Assembly (NCBI GenBank): GCA_037191015.1
Contig: JBBCKD010000027.1
Coordinates: 434,001-498,000, forward strand
Direction of reading: 5' to 3'
DNA from: Ravibacter sp037191015
Lineage (GTDB): Bacteria > Bacteroidota > Bacteroidia > Cytophagales > Spirosomataceae
Length of the DNA stretch: 64,000 nucleotides
Shown one piece after another: positions 1 to 5,850 of the stretch. The notes under the pieces were generated by a model. It was not told the origin of the DNA, ran no database searches, and was given only the letters and a program-made list of their open reading frames with translations. The number at the start of each line of letters is the position of its first letter. Position 1 is the stretch's first letter. Made by a program: the position numbers and the translations under genes.

Positions 1-320
1 GAAAAGTTGAGCCGTCCTTTCCAGGTGCCTTGCATCCTGAAGTCGTCGTGCGGTTCCAGCACTCTCCCGATCTTGGTCGAGATTGTATAATCCTCTCTTT
101 TTTTGTCTTTCAGGAACAATCCCATCCTTCTCTCGCTGATCCCCAGCCCGTACCAGGGTGAAGTATCAAAATAACGTACCCCGGCATTCCAGGCAGCTTC
201 CATAGTCTGAAGACATTCGATGTCGGGATTTTCATTAAACCCGTTCCCGATCGCTACGCCTCCCAGTCCCGACAGGGTCAGCGGGCGGAATCTTTTTTCA
301 TTTTTGAGTGACTGTTCCAT
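1..320 (-). CDS. Aldo/keto reductase, N-terminal part (runs off the window)
   Basis: The minus strand reads from an ATG at 318-320 to the window edge without a stop, giving about 106 residues. It starts MEQSLKNEKRFRPLTLSGLG, then has a predicted first strand/helix and the motif RYFDTSPWYGLGISERRMG. The Asp and Tyr of this motif correspond to the catalytic Asp and Tyr region of aldo/keto reductases of the D-threo-aldose or pyridoxal dehydrogenase subgroup. Known members use NAD(P) to oxidise or reduce sugars and small carbonyls in the cytoplasm. The C-terminal part with the cofactor site lies outside the window, so the substrate cannot be named. It is divergent from the Crp/Fnr gene at 528. 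Confidence 0.85.
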   Translation of the reverse strand, partial: MEQSLKNEKRFRPLTLSGLGGVAIGNGFNENPDIECLQTMEAAWNAGVRYFDTSPWYGLGISERRMGLFLKDKKREDYTISTKIGRVLEPHDDFRMQGTWKGRLNF

Positions 321-446
321 TTTTTCAGGAATAAGAGATTAGGTATAAAAATAAACGCTCCTTTCAGGGCTATAGTCTGCTAATTTAATGTTAATCCGGG
401 TTAATTGTCACTGTGCGGGCTATGTCGGCATGCCTGCCGGGGAACA

Positions 447-478
447 TTTCAATATCCATCCCGATTAATTTATATTTG
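447..478 (+). promoter_or_regulatory. Candidate promoter of the Crp/Fnr gene
   Basis: TATATTTG at 471-478 matches the Bacteroidota -7 consensus TAnnTTTG exactly. TTTC at 447-450 lies 20 bases upstream and resembles the TTTG -33 element. Transcription would begin about 40 bases before the start codon at 528. This rests on motif matching only. Confidence 0.45.
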
Positions 479-527
479 ACGGGTATTCCTGTTTTGCAGC
501 AAACTGTACGGAAACCAAGAGTATAAC

Positions 528-1097
528 ATGGAAATAATACAATATATCCAGACGATCGCCCGGGTAAGCCCCGAAGCCGTACAGCGGATATCTTCCTCAT
601 TTGTCAGGAAAGAGCTTCCGAAAAAAACGCTGCTTTTCGAAGAAGGCCAGCCCGTCAATTCTCTTTACTTTATTGAGAAAGGCCTGGTCCGGATGTATTA
701 CATCAACCGGCAAGGCAAGGATATTACCTTCGGTTTTTATACCGAACAGCATTTTGTGACCATACCGGAAAGCTTTTTCGGACAGATCCCGAGCCGCTAC
801 TTTCTCGAGCTTTTGGAAAACTCGGTAGTTTACGCGCTCGGCCATAGCGAGCTGATGAGCCTGATCCGCGATTTTCCTGAAATTATGGAAATAGAGAACT
901 ATGTGCTCCGCTATTTCCTGCTTAAGGCTTCAGAACGTACCATTGCCCTCCAGTTCCAGACAGCCGAGGAAAGATACCACACGCTGGCCGGATCGCAGCC
1001 CACAATCCTGCAACGTGCGCCGCTGGGCGCTATTGCCTCCTACCTGGGCATCACACAGGAAACCCTCAGCCGGATCAGGGCCAGGAAGCTTTCCTGA
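528..1097 (+). CDS. Crp/Fnr family transcriptional regulator
   Basis: This 189-residue protein has an N-terminal cyclic-nucleotide-binding-type beta roll (about residues 20-110, with LFEEGQ and FIEKGLVRMYY), a long dimerisation helix, and a C-terminal winged helix ending IASYLGITQETLSRIRAR. The recognition helix carries E-T-L-S-R, the same E-x-x-S-R pattern by which E. coli FNR reads TTGAT half-sites. There is no cysteine anywhere, so it cannot hold the FNR iron-sulfur cluster; the signal is unknown. It lies directly upstream of the efflux operon, which has a perfect TTGAT-N4-ATCAA site before its first gene, so it probably controls that operon. Its size is normal for short Bacteroidota members of the family. 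Confidence 0.9.
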   Translation: MEIIQYIQTIARVSPEAVQRISSSFVRKELPKKTLLFEEGQPVNSLYFIEKGLVRMYYINRQGKDITFGFYTEQHFVTIPESFFGQIPSRYFLELLENSVVYALGHSELMSLIRDFPEIMEIENYVLRYFLLKASERTIALQFQTAEERYHTLAGSQPTILQRAPLGAIASYLGITQETLSRIRARKLS

Positions 1098-1164
1098 TCC
1101 TCTTTCCAGCTTTTATCCAATCAGTATATAGACTGTCTTTTACCCCGGAAGCCCCGATCTGCTT

Positions 1165-1182
1165 TTTTGATCTATATCAAAA
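1165..1182. promoter_or_regulatory. FNR-type operator (TTGAT-N4-ATCAA inside an 18-bp palindrome)
   Basis: TTTTGAT at 1165-1171 and ATCAAAA at 1176-1182 are perfect inverted repeats separated by CTAT. The core at 1167-1180 equals the FNR consensus TTGATnnnnATCAA. It lies 60 bases upstream of the tolC-like start codon and just after the Crp/Fnr gene whose recognition helix suits this half-site. Binding is inferred. Confidence 0.65.
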
Positions 1183-1191
1183 GAAAGCAGG

Positions 1192-1242
1192 TACGACAGC
1201 AGGAAATTTGCATTATCAAAAAAATGCAAAACACCTGTCGTA
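1192..1242 (+). promoter_or_regulatory. Interrupted inverted repeat ending at the tolC-like start codon
   Basis: TACGACAG (1192-1199) pairs with CTGTCGTA (1235-1242), and TTTGCAT (1207-1213) pairs with ATGCAAA (1224-1230). In RNA this gives a two-part hairpin with an internal loop. The last paired base is the A of the ATG at 1242, so the structure could mask the ribosome entry site. At the DNA level it could instead be a second operator. Confidence 0.5.
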
Positions 1243-2624
1243 TGAAACGTTTCTTAATACCCATCGCAACCCTACTGCTGACACTGCCGGGCAGCCTTGT
1301 CGCTCAGCAGGCGCCTACCCTGGAGGAGCTCGTGAAAAGCGCGCTGAAGAAAGATCACCACCTTGCCAACAGGCAGCTTGATATAGAAGCATCGCAAATA
1401 AACCGTCATCAGCTCAGGGAAGCCTATCTTCCGCATCTTGATTTATCAGGCAAATACGCCTACCTATCGTCCGGTCTGAACGTGAAGGCGCCTGCCAACT
1501 CCGTTCCCGAAATGGGAATAGCGCTTCCACCGATGGACGATGCCTTTACCAACCGGGCTAACCTGCTGACGGGAGGTTTAAAGACCGAAGTGCTGCTGTA
1601 CTCGGGCGGGAAAGTTCCCAACCTGGCTAAGGCGCTCGATCAGAAAATCACAGCCCAAACCGCCATGCTTGAAAAAGACAGACAGGAAGTGATCGGTGAA
1701 ATCACTGCCGCATATGATCAGCTGGCACTTCTGAAACAGGTAAAAGCCGTTCTGGATGAAAGCGAAAAACGTCTGGCCATCAATGCCGAAACCGCTGATA
1801 AAGCGCTGGGATACGGCCTGATCACACCTTACGAACACCAGAAAATCGATGTAGCAAGAGCGCAGCTCGAGTCGAGGATCCAACAGTACGAAGGCAAACG
1901 ATACCTGCTCATCAACCTGCTGCATCAATACAGCGGACTGGACACTGCCCGTATTGCGCTCATCGATCACGAACTGCAGCCGGCCTACCCGGGGCAGACC
2001 GGTAACGACATCGGGAACCGGCCGGAAATAACAGCGCTCAATACCGGCATTCTCGCCCATCAATACCAGATCAAAGCCGCGCAAAGCTGGTGGAAACCCA
2101 AAGTGCAGGCTTCCGCTTCGCTGGGATACCTCAATGCTTTCGATGTGAGGTTCAGGGCCAGGGAGCCGTTCCCGACAGGCAATACCATGATGTTGACCAC
2201 CAACAAATTCGAGGTTGTACCCAATTTCAGCGTCGGGGTAGGTTTCAAATGGGATCTCTTTGACGGTAATAAAGGGAAAAGAGAAATACAGCATGCCCGC
2301 ATCGGATTACAGAAAGCCGTAAATGAAAAAGCTGAAGCCATGGAAAAGCTGGAGCTTAACCTTCTCAGAAACCAGACCGAATACACCAACGCACTCGCTG
2401 AGGTACGGGTAAAATCGAAGCAGAAAGAGGCGGCCCGGAACGCCCTGAACCAGGCTGGCAAAGAGTTTAAGACAGGTCTCATCAAGGCATCCGACCTGGT
2501 AGGAGCCGAAGCCGATTACCAGAATGCTTCCCTCGATTACCTGCAGGCTGTTTATAACCAGCGCCGGACCGTCGTCGGGCTTCTTCAAGCCACGGGCAGC
2601 CTCCAGGTGAGGTCCCTTCAATAA
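1242..2624 (+). CDS. TolC family outer-membrane efflux protein
   Basis: The 460-residue product begins with a signal peptide (MKRFLIPIATLLLTLPGSLVAQ), then contains two long alpha-helical outer-membrane-efflux repeats rich in Ala, Glu, Lys and Gln, typical of TolC channels. TolC trimers form the outer-membrane duct of tripartite pumps. I chose ATG 1242 because it gives a clean signal peptide; an upstream ATG at 1224 and a TTG at 1167 would add basic residues before it, and the TTG falls inside the operator. It is the first gene of an operon with the HlyD adaptor (39 bases downstream) and the ABC-2 permease. The pumped compound is unknown. Confidence 0.9.
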   Translation: MKRFLIPIATLLLTLPGSLVAQQAPTLEELVKSALKKDHHLANRQLDIEASQINRHQLREAYLPHLDLSGKYAYLSSGLNVKAPANSVPEMGIALPPMDDAFTNRANLLTGGLKTEVLLYSGGKVPNLAKALDQKITAQTAMLEKDRQEVIGEITAAYDQLALLKQVKAVLDESEKRLAINAETADKALGYGLITPYEHQKIDVARAQLESRIQQYEGKRYLLINLLHQYSGLDTARIALIDHELQPAYPGQTGNDIGNRPEITALNTGILAHQYQIKAAQSWWKPKVQASASLGYLNAFDVRFRAREPFPTGNTMMLTTNKFEVVPNFSVGVGFKWDLFDGNKGKREIQHARIGLQKAVNEKAEAMEKLELNLLRNQTEYTNALAEVRVKSKQKEAARNALNQAGKEFKTGLIKASDLVGAEADYQNASLDYLQAVYNQRRTVVGLLQATGSLQVRSLQ

Positions 2625-2663
2625 AAATCAATCACAATCAGAAATCAACCCAGAGAAATTATC

Positions 2664-3623
2664 ATGAAAACGCATTCATTCATTTCATCCGCTCTCGCAG
2701 CTTCGGTACTGGTCTGCTTTTCGGCCTGCAGCCCGCAGCCTGAGAAACCGGTAGAAGGAAAAATAAAAAGGGAAACCATTTCTTTCTCACCGAAAGTAAC
2801 CGGAAGAATTCTCAAAATATACGTACAGGAAGGAGATCTCGTCAGCAGAGGAGATACGCTCGCTATGCTCGACGTACCGGAAGTAAATGCCAGGCTTGCC
2901 CAGGCGAAGGGAGCGGTCAAAGCGACGCAGGCCCAGCGTGCCCTTACCCGCAACGGTGCTACCGAAAACCAGCTGAAACAATTGTCGGCCAAGCAGGCGG
3001 GGCTTCGCGAACAGTACAATTTCGCTCAGAAATCTTTCAAACGGGCCGAAGCCATGTTTGCCGACAGTATGATGACGCCCCAGGCTTTTGACGAAGCCTA
3101 TGCCAAATACCAGGGTGCCCAGGCACAACTTGAGGCAGTCAACGCAGAATTGAGCGAAGCTCGGAAAGGCGTCAGGACGGAGACACAGACAGCGTCGCAG
3201 GGACAGGCCGATCAGGCACTGGGGCTGCTTCGGGAAGCTGAACTCGCCTATTCCGAGAGGTATATAATCGCAACCAACGATATGCTGCTGGAGACCATCA
3301 GCCTGAGGGAAGGTGAATTGGCTACCGCGGGTTATGCGCTCTTTAATGGCTACCTGCCCGACTCCGCCTATTTCAGGTTTACTGTCCCGGAAAGCAGGAT
3401 CGCATCCTATCAGAAAGGCGGTGAGATCCTCGTCAGGGTCCCCTATACGGGAGAAACCGTCAGCGGGAAGATTGTGACGATCAGGCAGCTTAACCGGTAT
3501 GCAGACATCACTACGGCGTACCCCGATTACAAAATAGAGGATGCCATATACGAACTGAAGGTGACACCGCTCGATAAAAAAGCAGCCGAAAGGCTCCTCA
3601 CCAACGCAAGCGTAGCACTCTGA
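2664..3623 (+). CDS. HlyD/membrane-fusion efflux adaptor (lipoprotein-like)
   Basis: This 319-residue protein starts with a signal peptide and a lipobox-like site (CFSAC, Cys about residue 21), suggesting lipid anchoring to the periplasmic face. It has a split biotinyl-lipoyl domain (VTGRILKIYVQEGDLVSRGDTLAMLD), a long coiled-coil hairpin (about residues 70-190, rich in Ala, Gln and Glu), and a beta-barrel region. Such adaptors link an inner-membrane pump to TolC. It sits between the tolC-like gene and the ABC-2 permease with short gaps, so all three probably act together. It is slightly short for the family, with the barrel and proximal part compact. Confidence 0.88.
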   Translation: MKTHSFISSALAASVLVCFSACSPQPEKPVEGKIKRETISFSPKVTGRILKIYVQEGDLVSRGDTLAMLDVPEVNARLAQAKGAVKATQAQRALTRNGATENQLKQLSAKQAGLREQYNFAQKSFKRAEAMFADSMMTPQAFDEAYAKYQGAQAQLEAVNAELSEARKGVRTETQTASQGQADQALGLLREAELAYSERYIIATNDMLLETISLREGELATAGYALFNGYLPDSAYFRFTVPESRIASYQKGGEILVRVPYTGETVSGKIVTIRQLNRYADITTAYPDYKIEDAIYELKVTPLDKKAAERLLTNASVAL

Positions 3624-3647
3624 TCCGCCAACTTAACCAGGTAAGAA

Positions 3648-4823
3648 ATGAAAGATCTTATTTATCTGCTGAAACGTGAATTCAGGCGCTTCTTCAGCAA
3701 CACCACATTGATATCAGTAATGGTGCTGGCCCCGGTCATCTACGCCATCCTGATAGGGCTCGTCTACAAAGAAGGAAAAGTGACCGGTCTGCCGGTTATA
3801 GTAGTGGACATGGACGACAGTCCGATGAGCCACCAGTTGATCGATATGATAGAGGATAACGAGCGGCTGGACATCATAGCCGTCAAATCCGAAAACAGCG
3901 GGACCCAGGAAGACCTGGTGCGCGAGCAGGCGGTCCTGGCCGTAGTCATCCCCGAGCGTTTCGAGGCAGACGTGCTGCAAAAAAAATACCCGGAGATCAA
4001 TACGTTTATCAACACCTCCAACCTGCTCACTGCCAATCTTGCATCACAAGGGATACAAACCGTGCTGGGTACGTTCAATGCCGGTATCGATATACAGGCG
4101 CTGAAGAAGAAAGGTGTCCCGGCGGAGCTGGCCGGAACCCAGTTCGAGCCTTTCAAAGCCAACTACATCAGACTCTTCAATCCTACCGGGAACTACTTTG
4201 TCTTTATGTGGCCGGCCATACTCGCCGTGGTCCTCCAGCAGGTGCTGCTGCTTGGGTTTGCCGTCAGCTTTGCAGCTGAGTTCCGGGACAGGACCTTCCA
4301 GGGCGAGCTCATTTCGCATACGAGGTCGTCGCTAACGGCTATTTTTGTCAAATCCCTGCCGATGTGGCTGACAACGATCGGGATCCTGGGGTTCTATTAC
4401 CTCATGCACGGCGTCTTTCAAGCACCTATACCTCAGCACCCCTTGAATTTCGCAGCTACCACTACACTTTTTGTGCTGGCCATTACGTTCATGGGGGTTT
4501 TCGTCAGCGTGCTCATTCCCGATGCACTGAAAGCAACGCAGATCCTGATGATGCTTTCAACCCCCGCTTTCCTTATCGGCGGCTTTACATGGCCGGTATC
4601 AGCCATGCCGGCAGGTGTTCAGTTCCTGGCCAATATGATCCCGCTGACCCCGTTTCTGAACGCGCATAAGATTCTCCTGATCGAAAACGGCAATCTCAGT
4701 CATGTACTCCCCTATCTCAGGCATCTTGCCCTGCAGATAGCCATTTACGGCGTGCTGGCGCTGGGGCTGCTCCAACTAAAAATGAGCCGGGCCGGCGCTG
4801 CCGCCAGCCGGGAGGAGATATAA
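3648..4823 (+). CDS. ABC-2 type transporter permease
   Basis: The 391-residue protein has an N-terminal membrane helix (LISVMVLAPVIYAILIGLVY), a large extracytoplasmic domain to about residue 180, then five membrane segments, which is the usual plan of ABC-2 (YhhJ/YbhR-type) permeases. It closes the efflux operon, 24 bases after the adaptor gene. No ATPase gene follows on this strand; the only ATPase sequence nearby is a truncated fragment on the opposite strand (4938-5246). The pump either borrows an ATPase encoded elsewhere or works differently. Substrate unknown. Confidence 0.88.
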   Translation: MKDLIYLLKREFRRFFSNTTLISVMVLAPVIYAILIGLVYKEGKVTGLPVIVVDMDDSPMSHQLIDMIEDNERLDIIAVKSENSGTQEDLVREQAVLAVVIPERFEADVLQKKYPEINTFINTSNLLTANLASQGIQTVLGTFNAGIDIQALKKKGVPAELAGTQFEPFKANYIRLFNPTGNYFVFMWPAILAVVLQQVLLLGFAVSFAAEFRDRTFQGELISHTRSSLTAIFVKSLPMWLTTIGILGFYYLMHGVFQAPIPQHPLNFAATTTLFVLAITFMGVFVSVLIPDALKATQILMMLSTPAFLIGGFTWPVSAMPAGVQFLANMIPLTPFLNAHKILLIENGNLSHVLPYLRHLALQIAIYGVLALGLLQLKMSRAGAAASREEI

Positions 4824-4939
4824 GAAAGCCATTCATCTCTGAATTCTCTTAGCGCCTTGTTCAATGTTTCATCGCCGATCAGGTCACGAAGCCCGTATAA
4901 TATCAGGCTTCCTTTGTTGTACCACTGGTAGGCCCGGTT
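4824..4939 (-). pseudogene. Remnant of an M1-family aminopeptidase domain
   Basis: In the frame offset from the ATPase fragment, the minus strand reads NRAYQWYNKGSLILYGLRD followed by LIGDETLNKALREF. This matches the C-terminal part of M1 aminopeptidase domains (YNKG...LY.L...IGED.LN.AL). In Bacteroidota such domains are often fused to an ABC permease encoded next to an ABC ATPase. Only about 38 codons remain; the reading then runs antisense into the ABC-2 permease gene. No start and no metal site survive. I read it as the 3' end left by a deletion. Confidence 0.6.
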
Positions 4940-5246
4940 ACAATTGATAAACGTATTTTAGCATCAGTTCAGCACTGATTTTCGGATAAACACTGAACTC
5001 CTGCGGCAGGTACCCGAGTATTTTTCTCACTTCTTCTTTCTGCCCGAGGACGTCGAGATCGCCTAGAAAAATTTCTCCTGAATCGGCCTCCTGCAGGGTA
5101 GCGATCGTTCGCATCAGGGAGGATTTTCCGGCGCCGTTAGGGCCGAGCAGTCCGAACATGCCCTGTTTTATTTCGAGGTTGATCCCCTTCAGGGTCTGTA
5201 CTCCGTTAGGGTACTTTTTTTGAAGATTTCTGATTGAGACGTGCAC
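4938..5246 (-). pseudogene. Truncated ABC transporter ATPase (N-terminal fragment)
   Basis: The 102-codon reading frame starts at a GTG. It has the Walker A motif (LLGPNGAGKSSL) and the Q-loop region (LGYLPQEFSVYP), but stops at a TAA before the LSGGQ signature, Walker B and H-loop. It cannot hydrolyse ATP as an ABC protein. The sequence after KISAELML differs from what full-length relatives have, and beyond the stop a piece of M1 aminopeptidase follows in another frame. This fits one internal deletion that joined the start of the ATPase gene to the end of a downstream permease/peptidase gene. Confidence 0.8.
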
Positions 5247-5850
5247 GGAACGTCCGGGTTAATGAATGGTGAACAGCTTTTCTGTCAGCAAGTTATAAAT
5301 TAATCATTGACAGGCGAGCGGGATTTACCGTAATTGATTATACGGCTGCCCTCGACCGGTATATGGCGCCCTTTCAGGGCTTCCGCTGCTATGAACGGAA
5401 TACGGAACATACTGTAAACGAAGCGGAGCAACAGATTTATTTATAACCTCATAAGGCAAAAAATAAGGCTGTAGCTTATGATGCGACAGTAAATTATAGC
5501 GCAATCTGCGTATTCTGCCTTTGGCAGCCCGATCGCGAATAACGTGGTATTATTAAACAAAGTGTGCCATAAGGCACAACCGCTTTGTAGCAATAGGAGA
5601 TAGCGATCAGGAATAATGCCCCGTCAGGGGCTACCCTTCCGCCATAACCGGCACCAGGGGCGTACCTACGGCACGCCGGGGTGTCCGGGAATCATTTTGA
5701 TCTACAAAGCGTTAGCCCTTACAGGGCAAAATATGCTTCGAAAAAGCATCGCCATCATAAACTACAGCCTAAAATAAATCTATTTATCTGATAATAAAAT
5801 TCCTCACTTTCAGTCCGACAGCCTGATAAAAGCAGGCTCATCACCGATCA
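5247..5850. repeat. 604-base intergenic region rich in hairpins; REPIN-like core 5563-5727
   Basis: No credible gene. It holds GCCCTTTCAGGGC (5368-5380), TGTGCCATAAGGCACA (5563-5578), GCCCCGTCAGGGGC (5618-5631), a GGCGT...ACGCC stem around CCTACGG (5659-5677) and GCCCTTACAGGGC (5715-5727). CGCTTTGTAG at 5581-5590 is repeated in inverted orientation as CTACAAAGCG at 5702-5711, bounding a 131-base unit. This resembles REP/REPIN elements spread by RAYT-type transposases; no transposase is present here. Confidence 0.6.

Noticed and set aside
1167..1241. 25-codon N-terminal extension of the tolC-like gene from TTG 1167
   Set aside because: It would start inside the FNR box and place basic residues before a clear signal peptide.
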